Source of the DNA: Streptomyces monashensis
Lineage (GTDB): Bacteria; Actinomycetota; Actinomycetes; Streptomycetales; Streptomycetaceae
Reading direction: 5' to 3'
NCBI RefSeq assembly: GCF_001866665.1
Contig: NZ_MLYO01000045.1
Location: 1-64,000, forward strand
DNA length: 64,000 nucleotides
Both the position numbers and the translations under genes were made by a program. The notes beneath the pieces are model-generated. The model did not search any database. It saw only the letters and a program-made list of their open reading frames with translations, and was not told where the DNA came from. This document shows, piece after piece, positions 17,401 through 25,273 of the stretch; within the stretch, counting starts at the first letter, position 1; each line of letters begins with the position of its first letter.

Positions 17401-18922
17401 CGACCTGTCACCGGCCGTCTTCGGTGTCATCGACGTACCCGCCCGGCAGGCTCGCTCTCCGCTTCACCTGGACCTGGTGGACGGCGAGCACCTGCTGATC
17501 GTCGGCGGTCCTCGCTCCGGACGGTCCACCACGCTGCGTACGCTCGCGGCCTCCGTGGCCATGACCACGTCCCCGTCCGACGTGCACCTCTACGGCATCG
17601 ACTGCGGAGCCAACGTTCTCCTGCCGCTGACCAGGCTGCCGCATGCGGGCGGTGTCGTCACCCGCGACGAGACAGAGCGCCTGGTACGGCTGCTGGGCCG
17701 CCTCCAGGGCGAGGTGACCCGGCGCCAGCAACTCCTCGCTCACCTCGGCTTCTCTAGCGTCGCCGAGCAGCGGGCGTCGGCGCAGGGCGAGGACAGGCTG
17801 CCGTACATGGTGCTGCTCCTCGACGGCTGGGAGAGCTATGTCCAGACGTTCGAGGGGTACGACTACGGCAAGCTGATCGAAGCCGTCACCCGGCTGTTCC
17901 GTGAGGGCCCCGCCGTCGGCCTGCGCGTGGTGATGACCACGGACCGCAGCGGCACGACCGGAACCGTGACCAGCTCCTTCGGTGAGCGGCTGATCCTGCG
18001 GCTCACCAACCCCGACGACTACGGCATGGTCGGCATCAACCCGCGTTCCGTGCCCAAGGACATGCCGCCCGGCCGCGCCCTGCGTCTCACGGACGACGGC
18101 GTCCAGGAATGCCAACTGGCCCTGCTGGCCGCCGACCCGGCCGGCAAGGCCCAGGTGGAGGCAGTGCAGCAGATCGCCACCGAGGCCGCCCGTGTGCACC
18201 CGCGGCCGCCGCGACGGCTTCGGCCGATGCGGGTGGACGCCCTGCCCATCCGGTGCACGGCCAGGGAAGCCCTCGCCCTCGACCCGGAGTTCGCCCCCGT
18301 CTCGGACCTGTGGGCTCTGGTGGGCGTCGGGGGCGACGAACTGGCGCCGCTGGGGGTCGACTTGTCGGAGGCCGGACCCGGCTTCGTCATCGCCGGCCCA
18401 CCGAAGTCGGGCCGGTCGAGCACGCTCACCACGATGGCACGGTCACTGACCCGGCGCGGCCTGCCCGTCGTTCTGGTCACCCCGAAACGCTCTCCGCTGA
18501 AGAACCTGGAGGGCGAGCCCGGCGTCCTCGGCGTCCTGACCGGCGACGCCTCGCAGCACGATCTCACCGAACTCCTGTCACCGGTGTCGACCGAGCGCTA
18601 CGCGGTCCTCGTGGACGACGCGGAACTCCTCTACGACTCCGCACTGGCCGAGGGGCTGGAGGAGGTCGTCCGCAGCGGACTGGACGGCGATCACGCCGTC
18701 ATCGCGGCCGGTTCGGCCGAGGTCCTGGGATCCCAGTACCGCGGCTTCGTGGTCGAGGCGCGACGCAACCGCCACGGCCTCCTCCTCGCTCCCACCCCGG
18801 ACGCCGGCGAACAGCTCTTCGGCCTTCGCCTGCCCCGCACGACCGCGGCGGGCCCGGCGGGCCGCGGAATCCTGGTCCAGGGCAGCTCGACGACTCAGGT
18901 GCAGGCGGTCGTCGACGACTGA
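14465..18922 (+). CDS. Type VII secretion FtsK/SpoIIIE-type ATPase (EccC/EssC-like)
   Basis: 1485-residue motor protein. The N-terminus is followed by an FHA-like segment at about 118-212 (STIGSGPGATIAVPDPRLP, then HEALRVSV and LLTCGSSLLVL). Two membrane helices follow (about 257-297), and then three P-loop domains. Domain 1 has a canonical Walker A GTTGAGKSE (from residue 681) and Walker B LVIIIDEFASLV. Domains 2 (GGPRSGRST, from 1014) and 3 (GPPKSGRSS, from 1311) have Arg in place of the P-loop Lys. The FHA-plus-ATPases order recalls EssC of Firmicutes. ATG 14465 sits behind AGGAAGGAAC. It should drive export of the WXG100 proteins encoded next to it. Confidence 0.92.
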   Translation: MRLSVTVVRQGTDPQDVILDFGEDASVTEVAKALAPSTAPTPTPTAVTALRQGRYDPYDARPVGASAPGASDGLWADGRYCEPDLLAGDVLRDGMRISVDDAIGPFLRSGEPSGRYELRVTGGPGAGRVARLAAGVSTIGSGPGATIAVPDPRLPHEALRVSVAVDGRVTLTPGPAGAEVLLEGEAVAGEREWPLGTLLTCGSSLLVLDSPVEPDAHLAPMGEGGLAYNRPPRLSSLPPRARLVVPDSPGKAERHRFQLIASITPLIFGVVMYLMTKQTYTLLFCLMSPVMMAGEWVSQNREGKKKHRTTMKEYKAQKAKYDEDLAHLCAADQRARRDAYPDAASLLLFATGPRRRLWERRLTDPDALVLRVGVADLPANIELAASRSRSDEGPPAPPLVHDVPLPLPFTELGVVGLAGARTQVLAGARWFAVQSAVLHSPRDLSIVVLSSAPDAGDAWSWAHWLPHTAPRNGQDCVSLVGADSETVGRRVTELLNELNRRKEAATPAGGMGRLRPDPYTLIVLDGARLLRRVPGVPQLLQEGPLYGMFALCVDEDERLLPEECRAAICWPTGSADRVLLRGAGLDALGEVLADQVSREWCELVARSLAPVRDVSRDDADSALPSAARLLNLLQMPDPTGAAIELMWRSGGATTRFPVGVGAEGTFSLDLRLDGPHGLVAGTTGAGKSELLQTLITSLAVHNRPDALNFVLIDYKGGAAFQDCARLPHTVGMVSDLDAHLTERALASLAAELRRREELLLQAPAKDIEDYTDTRQLRPELEPMPRLVIIIDEFASLVAELPDFVAGLVDIARRGRSLGVHLILATQRPAGVVSQDIRANTNLRIALRVTNRDESADVIDAPDAGSIAKSTPGRMYVRSGANALVAVQSARIGGRRPGQSSRPAVGLVPLPWSAVGRALPKAAADGDDGTMVTDLAVLVDAIADGSRRMGFGEPHSPWLPPLPTHVALADLRRESGPAQGDLSPAVFGVIDVPARQARSPLHLDLVDGEHLLIVGGPRSGRSTTLRTLAASVAMTTSPSDVHLYGIDCGANVLLPLTRLPHAGGVVTRDETERLVRLLGRLQGEVTRRQQLLAHLGFSSVAEQRASAQGEDRLPYMVLLLDGWESYVQTFEGYDYGKLIEAVTRLFREGPAVGLRVVMTTDRSGTTGTVTSSFGERLILRLTNPDDYGMVGINPRSVPKDMPPGRALRLTDDGVQECQLALLAADPAGKAQVEAVQQIATEAARVHPRPPRRLRPMRVDALPIRCTAREALALDPEFAPVSDLWALVGVGGDELAPLGVDLSEAGPGFVIAGPPKSGRSSTLTTMARSLTRRGLPVVLVTPKRSPLKNLEGEPGVLGVLTGDASQHDLTELLSPVSTERYAVLVDDAELLYDSALAEGLEEVVRSGLDGDHAVIAAGSAEVLGSQYRGFVVEARRNRHGLLLAPTPDAGEQLFGLRLPRTTAAGPAGRGILVQGSSTTQVQAVVDD

Positions 18923-18952
18923 GAGGCCCGGAGATTCCCACCGGCACGGAAA

Positions 18953-19004
18953 ACGGCCCGGGGGCGGGGAGTCCGAAGCTTCGGACTCCCCGCCCCCGGG
19001 CCGT
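18953..19004. terminator. Perfect 52-base palindrome, bidirectional terminator
   Basis: Two 26-base arms, 18953-18978 and 18979-19004, are perfect reverse complements meeting at AAGCTT with no spacer. It lies between the stop of the ATPase gene (+) and the stop of the WXG100 gene (-), so it can end transcription from both sides. The arm begins ACGGCCCGGGGGC and ends AGTCCGAAG. Confidence 0.85.
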
Positions 19005-19014
19005 AACTACTGGC

Positions 19015-19290
19015 TCAGTGACCCGAAGTGGCCCGGCGGATGTTCTCGTGGTGGGTCTGCGAGGCCTGGTGGGCCTCGTGCAGCAGGTCCACGATCTTCT
19101 GCAGGTGCGGCTTCATCGAGGACCACTCATGACGGAACTTGTCCGCCAGCGGACCCGTCCAGTACGCCTGGCTCTCGTCAGAGGCGGAGTTCAGACCGGA
19201 GAACACCGACTCCAGGTTGATCTTCTGGCTCTTGAAGTGATTGACCAGCTTGTTCAGCGCTTCGAGATCGGCACCACTGATATTAGCCAT
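19015..19290 (-). CDS. WXG100 family protein (ESAT-6-like)
   Basis: 91 residues, predicted helical hairpin with the turn motif YWTGP (Trp44, Gly46) at the position expected for WXG100 proteins. No signal peptide. It ends HHENIRRATSGH; a clear C-terminal YxxxD/E export signal is not present. Convergent with the ATPase gene and divergent from the 108-residue helical protein at 19491. Likely the secreted or chaperoning partner of the ATPase. Confidence 0.9.
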   Translation of the reverse strand: MANISGADLEALNKLVNHFKSQKINLESVFSGLNSASDESQAYWTGPLADKFRHEWSSMKPHLQKIVDLLHEAHQASQTHHENIRRATSGH

Positions 19291-19490
19291 GGCTAACCGC
19301 TCCTCCCCGTATCAAGAACTCTGCCGCGGACCCGTCGTCCGCGAGCGGCACCGTACTCTACGCCACTCCCGAAACAACCGCGTCGGCGGATTCCTCTACA
19401 ACACACGCCACCTGTATGCCCGTTGGTTCCCACATGCCATGATGTTGCTCCGCGTGGTACATGCGCATGCGACGGAAGCGGGGAGAGGTC

Positions 19491-19817
19491 ATGGGGGATC
19501 CGGCAGCCCAGCAGAAGGTCGACAATCCATGGCGAGCGGCCTTGGTGTCACTGAAGAATGACCTCATGTCGGAAACCGAGCGGCTGAAGGGCCTACTGGC
19601 AACGGTCGACGCCGACATGCAGGGCAAGAAGGTGTGGACCAGTGAGACCGGTGGAGTCGCGGCGAACTTCCGGGACGACCTCCACGGCAAAAAGCAGCGA
19701 ATCGGGACACTGGTGGGCAAGCTCATTCCGGCCGTGGAAGCCGAAATCGCCAAGTGCCCCGAGCAGGTCCCGCCGGGCGAGGCCAAGATGATGCGTATGG
19801 AGATGCAGGGCTACTGA
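19491..19817 (+). CDS. Small helical protein, WXG100-like
   Basis: 108 residues from ATG 19491 behind GGGGAGAGGTC; a start at 19461 is possible but lacks a ribosome site. Two helices flank a central VWTSETGG (Trp49), reminiscent of a WXG turn although Gly is not at +2. No signal peptide. It is encoded 50 bases ahead of the 953-residue protein and diverges from the WXG100 gene. It may be a chaperone or partner of that larger protein. Confidence 0.75.
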   Translation: MGDPAAQQKVDNPWRAALVSLKNDLMSETERLKGLLATVDADMQGKKVWTSETGGVAANFRDDLHGKKQRIGTLVGKLIPAVEAEIAKCPEQVPPGEAKMMRMEMQGY

Positions 19818-19866
19818 GCCCTGGCCGGCAAAGTTCCGATAAGAGACTCCAACGGGGAAGCAAAAA

Positions 19867-22728
19867 GTGGGCGAGTTTTCGGCAATAGATCCGACGGCCA
19901 TGCAGAGCATGATCACGTCCTACAACAAGGACAAGAGCGACCTGCGCAACAGCGTCACGAACATCAAGTCACGCTTCGACCGGTTCGGCATCGACTCCGG
20001 TGACCTGACGCAGATCCTGGGCATCTGCAACTGGCTCGACGACCAACTGTCCACGCTCACCCGCCACCAGGTCCTCGGGGCAGCCCTCGAACGGGAGAAC
20101 CCCGGACTCACGATGGTCCAGGTCCCCGAGCCGGTCGTCAGCGCCGCCCAGGCCCGCAAGGACGGCAAGGACCTCGCCGACCGCATGAACAAGATCGACG
20201 GGACCGGCGACTCCGCCGAGCAGTACCACGAGATCGCCCAGCAACTGGCGGCCCACAAGGACGACCCCGACTACTGCTCGGCCTTCTATGCCGCGATCAG
20301 TCCCAACATCGCGCAGAACCTCCCCACCTTCCTTTCCTCCACGGGCAGTTCCACCGCAGGCGAGGACCTCAAGGCGTACAGCCAGGCACTCGGCTCCGCG
20401 TGCAGCGACGGCTACCCGGCACCCGGCTTCGACAAGGTCAAGAAGCTCTACCTGACCCCACCGCCCAAGGGTGACAACGCCCTCGCCTGGAACCGCGGAG
20501 CCATGCTCCAGTACGGCCAGTTCCCCGCCGACTTCCTGTCGAGGGCCGCCCGGGTCAACGTCCTGGATTCCTTCGCCAAGGACCACGACCAGAACTTGTC
20601 GTTGATCTCCCAGAACAGCGCACTGGGGCTGCCGTCCAACACCATGACGCTGTACCTCAACGCACTCGGCACCAACGGTGACGCGACTCGCGACGCCCTG
20701 GCCCACATGGGCGGGACCGGATCCGGAACCGACCTGCAGGGCAACCTGAAGTCGCTCATCGCCTACGCGAACCAGAGCCACGACCCGGACATGACCAACG
20801 CCCTCAAGTCGGCCCTGACCGCCGGATCAGGCGACCAGGTCACCCACGGAGCCGACGGCAGCCTGAGCGTCGTACCCACCATGCATGGTGGGTACGAAGC
20901 GGACTTCGCGGCAACGGCCATGTCCTCCCTCGCTCAGTCGCACGCGGACTACAAGACCTACAAGGACTACATCGACACGACGTTCACCGCGTATGGAACG
21001 CCGCCCGGTGCCCACAGCGACCAGAAGGGCGCGCAGGACGCCTTCCTGCTCCACCTCGCGACGGCCGGTGACCCGACATGGCCTCCGACCCGACCCGCCA
21101 TCATCGCGGTCGGAAAGGACGCCGACGCCCTGAAGGGCGACACCGACTTCATGTCGGGTTTCTACTCACAGGGCGGCGACCGCTTCGAGGCCCAGGTCGC
21201 CTCGTCACTGCACGCGGAGGACGGCACGCACAACGGCCAGGTTCTCAGCAAGGACTCCCAGAACATTCTCGCCGAGTTCGGCGCGAACCTCGCCGCCGCC
21301 ACCAAGCTGGAGGCATCGGGCAAGATCCCGACCGGCCTGACCCAGACCTTCACCAACCCGCCGGACATGTGGTCGGCGACGATGCTGATGAAGTACGGGC
21401 CGAAGGGGGGCGAGTGGGACCCTGGCTTCCTGTCCTCGATGGGTGACGCGGTGCTCCACTGGCGCAAGGCACACGACATGCGGCCCATCTATGTCGATGG
21501 TCAGACGACATTGGCCGGGTATGTCCCCGGAGGCTTCGCTGACCCCAAGAACGCCTGGTACTCCGAGCTGGGGTTGAAGGAGAACGCCGCCGACATGACC
21601 GGCGACGAGCAGTTCGCGATCGTTCAGGGCATCGATGACAACGACCCCAGCCTCGCCGTCCTGTCCAAACTCGCCGACAACGCCGACGCGTCCCGGACCC
21701 TGCTGTCCGGCAAGGACGGCTCCTTCGCGGCGCAGCAGCTGGTGAACGACCACTGGGCCACCCCGGGTACCGACTTCGACGACGCCAAGTTTCCGGCCGC
21801 CATCATCACAGCGGCCACCTCCGACCGTGAGCACCATGCCAAGGACGCGGCCGTGGCCGCGGCGAACATCATCAACGCCGGCGCGGCCAAGTACGCCGAC
21901 GACAAGAACAAGAGCAGCGATGACAAGATCCTCTATCCGGTCAACACGGAGATCGAGAAGTCGCTGGCCTTCGTGTTCTCGACGTACGTACACGACTTCG
22001 CGGCCAGCACAGGCACCGATCAGAAGGCGGCGTCCCCGAACGGCGACGGAACGATCAAGGTACCCAGGGGCACCACGCTGGCGTTCCTCAGCGAGATTCT
22101 GGAGAACAAGGACAAGGACTGCGCCGGCAACGTCATCCAGGCCATCAACGCCCAGGTCAGAGCCACCTCTCAGCTCGGCGTCGAAGGGGACAACGGCGAC
22201 TACATCAACAAGCTCGCCGAACTGCGGGGCGAGATCTCCAAGGCCGGACACAATGTGGACATGGACGAGGCGGCACTCGCCGACGCCGAGCACGCCAAGC
22301 AGCTCTTGTGGTTCAACATCGTCACCAGCGCTGCCGCGTCCGTGCCACTTCCAGGGGGGGCGCCGGCGGTCGAACTCGCCGAGAAATGGGCACAGGCCGC
22401 GATCTGGACGGGCATTCCCTACGGTGGCTCCAAGTTTCCGTCCGGGGCACAAGCAGCGGCGGAGGCCGATTACCAGGGCATGAAGTTCAGCGAGTCGACG
22501 TCTATGGCGGTGCCGCTGATGGAGGGGCTCGCCAAGTCCGGAAAACTGCAGCAGTGGCAGGTACCGCCCCCTCCGGGCCACCCGGAGTGGGTTCAGGGCC
22601 ACATCGTCATCAAGAATGACGACGACCGCGATGCATTCAACACCTGGTGGCTCAACGCCCAGAAACACGGCGGCCTCGCCGGGTTCGACCAGCAGATGAG
22701 GGAGGCTTTCAGCCTTGGTGCGAGTTAA
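19867..22728 (+). CDS. Large protein, candidate type VII-associated substrate
   Basis: 953 residues from GTG 19867 behind GGGGAAG. The N-terminal ~75 residues are helical (MQSMITSYNKDKSDLRNSV, NIKSRFDRFG, CNWLDDQLSTLTRHQ), resembling the helical targeting module of large type VII substrates. No signal peptide and no long membrane helix; one weak hydrophobic patch near 820 (NIVTSAAASVPLPGGAPAV). The rest is acidic, helix-rich and without a toxin motif I recognise; the C-terminus has HPEWVQGHIVIKNDDDRDA. The next gene starts inside its last 14 bases. Function unknown. Confidence 0.8.
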   Translation: MGEFSAIDPTAMQSMITSYNKDKSDLRNSVTNIKSRFDRFGIDSGDLTQILGICNWLDDQLSTLTRHQVLGAALERENPGLTMVQVPEPVVSAAQARKDGKDLADRMNKIDGTGDSAEQYHEIAQQLAAHKDDPDYCSAFYAAISPNIAQNLPTFLSSTGSSTAGEDLKAYSQALGSACSDGYPAPGFDKVKKLYLTPPPKGDNALAWNRGAMLQYGQFPADFLSRAARVNVLDSFAKDHDQNLSLISQNSALGLPSNTMTLYLNALGTNGDATRDALAHMGGTGSGTDLQGNLKSLIAYANQSHDPDMTNALKSALTAGSGDQVTHGADGSLSVVPTMHGGYEADFAATAMSSLAQSHADYKTYKDYIDTTFTAYGTPPGAHSDQKGAQDAFLLHLATAGDPTWPPTRPAIIAVGKDADALKGDTDFMSGFYSQGGDRFEAQVASSLHAEDGTHNGQVLSKDSQNILAEFGANLAAATKLEASGKIPTGLTQTFTNPPDMWSATMLMKYGPKGGEWDPGFLSSMGDAVLHWRKAHDMRPIYVDGQTTLAGYVPGGFADPKNAWYSELGLKENAADMTGDEQFAIVQGIDDNDPSLAVLSKLADNADASRTLLSGKDGSFAAQQLVNDHWATPGTDFDDAKFPAAIITAATSDREHHAKDAAVAAANIINAGAAKYADDKNKSSDDKILYPVNTEIEKSLAFVFSTYVHDFAASTGTDQKAASPNGDGTIKVPRGTTLAFLSEILENKDKDCAGNVIQAINAQVRATSQLGVEGDNGDYINKLAELRGEISKAGHNVDMDEAALADAEHAKQLLWFNIVTSAAASVPLPGGAPAVELAEKWAQAAIWTGIPYGGSKFPSGAQAAAEADYQGMKFSESTSMAVPLMEGLAKSGKLQQWQVPPPPGHPEWVQGHIVIKNDDDRDAFNTWWLNAQKHGGLAGFDQQMREAFSLGAS

Positions 22729-23770
22729 GCCGGTTGGCAGAGGTCGGTGGCTGACAGTTGTAGCGGCTTCGGTCGTACTACTCGGGCTCACGGGATGCGG
22801 CGGCGGAGGGGGTGATTGGAAGGAGCCCAAGCAGGGACAGGCGCTGGTCCTTCTCAGTACGGCTACGGGCGCTGCGTACGACGGGTTCGGCGACATCCCC
22901 GTGGGGCTCGCGGTCGGCAGGAATGACCAGGTCTACGGGATGTTCGTCAACCTCGTCGCCCTCGGAAAGGACCACAAGCTCAAGACGCTGCAACAGCACA
23001 TAGACGGGATGCACGGACTCGTCGCCCTGCCTGACGGATCGCTGGCGACCGGCAGCGGCGGCCAGATCGTCAGACTGAGTGCTGACGGGCAGCAAACGGC
23101 GGTACTCGCCGGTACTTCGGGTCTGGGGCGCAAGGCCGGGCAGCCGGCCCCGGAGAGTGCCCCGGCGAAGCAATTCCGATTCGCCGACAAAGCTCCCGCG
23201 CCCTTTGGAGTACGCTCGGACGGCTCCCTCCTGATCACGGACGAGGACGTCATCTGGAGCCTCAAGGGCGACACTCTGACCCGCCTCTATCAGATCCCGA
23301 CGGACGCGTACCGTAACGGAACCCGTTTCCTACCAGGCCAAGTAGCGAGCGGAACAAACAGCGTCTATGTGGCCGATCAGCCGACCCTCGGCGGCATCCG
23401 GACGGTCGACCCCGGCGGCACGTCACACCCCTTCGCCCTGCTGCACGGTGTCGCCGGGGTGACCGGCGACCTGTCGGCGCTCCAAGTGGCCTGGATGACG
23501 GGCGATGGCGCAAACGGTGTCTACGTCAAAGCCCACGACGAGAATGGCTCATATGTACTCCATCTGACCAGCGGCAAAGCCGAGTTGATCGTCAAGCAAG
23601 CAACCGGCGACACCGGCAGCGCGGCAAAGTCCGCTTGCAAGCCGGGCCGTCTGGTCGATGCGACGAAGCTGCCCTGCTCCATCCCGTATGCCCTGACTTA
23701 CTCGGCGCACTCGGGAAGCCTCGTCATGGCGGGTAGCTCCTCGTATGTCCTGCGCGTGCCCACCAAGTAG
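22715..23770 (+). CDS. Lipoprotein, probable beta-propeller
   Basis: 351 residues. Start is TTG 22715 or GTG 22718, both behind AGGGAGG and both overlapping the upstream stop. Signal and lipobox LLGLTGC (Cys28), then repeated propeller-like strands such as GLVALPDGSLATGSGGQIV, PFGVRSDGSLLITDE and NSVYVADQPTLGGIRTVD, as in NHL/SMP-30-type folds. Overlap with the 953-residue gene suggests co-translation, so it may be an outer-surface partner of the exported protein. Confidence 0.8.
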   Translation: MVRVKPVGRGRWLTVVAASVVLLGLTGCGGGGGDWKEPKQGQALVLLSTATGAAYDGFGDIPVGLAVGRNDQVYGMFVNLVALGKDHKLKTLQQHIDGMHGLVALPDGSLATGSGGQIVRLSADGQQTAVLAGTSGLGRKAGQPAPESAPAKQFRFADKAPAPFGVRSDGSLLITDEDVIWSLKGDTLTRLYQIPTDAYRNGTRFLPGQVASGTNSVYVADQPTLGGIRTVDPGGTSHPFALLHGVAGVTGDLSALQVAWMTGDGANGVYVKAHDENGSYVLHLTSGKAELIVKQATGDTGSAAKSACKPGRLVDATKLPCSIPYALTYSAHSGSLVMAGSSSYVLRVPTK

Positions 23771-23827
23771 GCATCAAGTCAAAGGATTTTGTGTGGTGAC
23801 GCAATCGACACCTCAGAACCATGAAAC

Positions 23828-24418
23828 ATGAACGGCCACACTTACGCCGTTCTCCTTGCGGGTGTGACCGTGACCGCCGCCGCGTTTGACGTGATCCGTG
23901 TGTACCGGCGACTGCCGGAGAAGACTTCCGCCGAAGAGAACACTTCTGTTGAACGGAACTTCGGCTTCGTGGTGGTGTCCCGCGCCATAGTCGTCACCCT
24001 CGCCTTCATCGTCGCTGGCATGCTCTGGAACTTCGAGAACGACGAGCACTGGACCGAGAGCAAGGTCGTGCAAGCGACCGAGGACATCGCGGCCGACATG
24101 GAGCGCGGCGGGGATGCGCCCACCGATGCGGGAAGTTTCAAGTCACTGGTAGACCAGGAAGTACAAGGCTCCCGAAGCAACGGGCTCGGCCTGACAGACG
24201 ACTGGGCCACACCACCGCCCGGCGCCCTGGAGAGCTACGTCATCACTGGCACCGAGTTCGAACATCAGACGCGCGAGTCACGACCCACCAAGTACCGGGC
24301 CTGCCTCGTCATCATCTCGTCGCGCCCCGTCCCGAACGGTCTGCCGACTAGCAACCCAGCGAGCAAGTACGTACACGACTACGCGATACGGACCAAGGTC
24401 GAGGCGGGCGGATGCTGA
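23828..24418 (+). CDS. Membrane protein of unknown function
   Basis: 196 residues with two hydrophobic segments: TYAVLLAGVTVTAAAFDVI at the N-terminus and SRAIVVTLAFIVAGMLW at about 56-72. The soluble C-terminal part has no recognised domain. Codon use is visibly less GC-biased than in the flanking backbone genes. Its stop overlaps the ATG of the following ORF (ATGCTGA context). Confidence 0.6.
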   Translation: MNGHTYAVLLAGVTVTAAAFDVIRVYRRLPEKTSAEENTSVERNFGFVVVSRAIVVTLAFIVAGMLWNFENDEHWTESKVVQATEDIAADMERGGDAPTDAGSFKSLVDQEVQGSRSNGLGLTDDWATPPPGALESYVITGTEFEHQTRESRPTKYRACLVIISSRPVPNGLPTSNPASKYVHDYAIRTKVEAGGC

Positions 24419-24912
24419 ACGGGGACGCGCTGACCTACGCGCAAGTCGATCTCGAGCCAGACCGCGCAATGTTCGTGGGACGTACGACGGTGCCATGCCC
24501 GCTCACCGATCTACCCAAGAGCGACTGGACCGTCCCGGTCCGCTATTCGGAGAAGGACTCACTGGGTGTGGATGTGACGGGCCCAGCGCAGCAGCCAGCC
24601 CCGTCGGGCCCCCGAGTGCGTTCCGGCCAGGAAGGTTGCCGCGATGCTGATCATTCAACTCGCATACAACTGCCATATGGAGAACTGCACAGGGTTCAAG
24701 ACAGACAACACTCCTTTCTATTTCCTGGTCGGCTCCGTTGTCTGCGCCGTCCTTTTCGTATGCATGGCGGAGGCTGTAACCACTCTCCAAAAGAGAAAGC
24801 TGTTGCAACGTGGCATCGCTGCGGGCGCGGAGATCAAGAAGGTTACCTCACGGAAAGTACACAAAGACGGAACAGTCGAGGTAGGCCTAAAGCTAGAGGT
24901 CACAGCGCCTGA
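24412..24912 (+). pseudogene. Truncated paralogue of the next gene, probable remnant
   Basis: The first ~55 residues (GDALTYAQVDLEPD..., LTDLPKSDWTVPVRYSEKD) align with the C-terminal half of the 24644 product (GTVEVGLKLEVTAPDG..., ITELPQIGWSINVRYSAKD). The membrane N-terminus is absent and, after about 24600, the frame runs on out of register through the next gene with Arg/His-rich sequence. I read it as a decayed duplicate that lost its start region and stop. It could still be translated, coupled to the upstream gene. Confidence 0.55.
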
Positions 24913-25084
24913 CGGGGAGGTGTTCGAAGCGCAGACCGACGAGGAGTTCCCGATCACCGAACTCCCGCAGATCGGCTGGTCGATCAACGTCCGCTACTCG
25001 GCAAAAGACCGACACAGAGTGGCTGCGGACGGCGCTGCCTCGCCATCCGACGGAAAGGACAGCGGCGACAGCGGCCGCCCTTGA
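24644..25084 (+). CDS. Small membrane protein, DUF3592-like
   Basis: 146 residues from ATG 24644 with GGAAGG eight bases upstream. One membrane helix (YFLVGSVVCAVLFVCMAEAV, about 26-45) is followed by a soluble beta-rich domain with VRYSAKD and PDGEVFEAQ, the pattern seen in DUF3592-type proteins. The end is Gly/Ser/Asp-rich. Its C-terminal half is repeated in the remnant just upstream. Last plus-strand gene of the island. Confidence 0.65.
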   Translation: MLIIQLAYNCHMENCTGFKTDNTPFYFLVGSVVCAVLFVCMAEAVTTLQKRKLLQRGIAAGAEIKKVTSRKVHKDGTVEVGLKLEVTAPDGEVFEAQTDEEFPITELPQIGWSINVRYSAKDRHRVAADGAASPSDGKDSGDSGRP

Positions 25085-25158
25085 CATCGCGGCTCAGGAG
25101 CGCGCTTTTCTCCCGCTGGCTGGCAGCCCCCTTACCCGGCCAATGGGTTGCACTCGCG

Positions 25159-25188
25159 CCATGCCGACAGGCCTATACCCCGGCATGG
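25159..25188. terminator. Candidate hairpin between convergent genes
   Basis: Eight-base arms CCATGCCG (25159-25166) and CGGCATGG (25181-25188) with a 14-base loop, in the 189-base gap between the convergent 24644 and 25274 genes. No U-tract. Confidence 0.45.
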
Positions 25189-25273
25189 GCCATAGACAAC
25201 AGCACCGGGTGTCGCTCGTGGTCTCCGGGACGGTGATCACTGGAGGTGATCGGCAAGGACATCAGTGACCCGG

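Noticed and set aside
14465-19817. Complete ESX (type VII) locus
   Set aside because: No EccB, EccD, EccE or mycosin gene is found in the surrounding 60 kb, so I only claim a type VII-like core.
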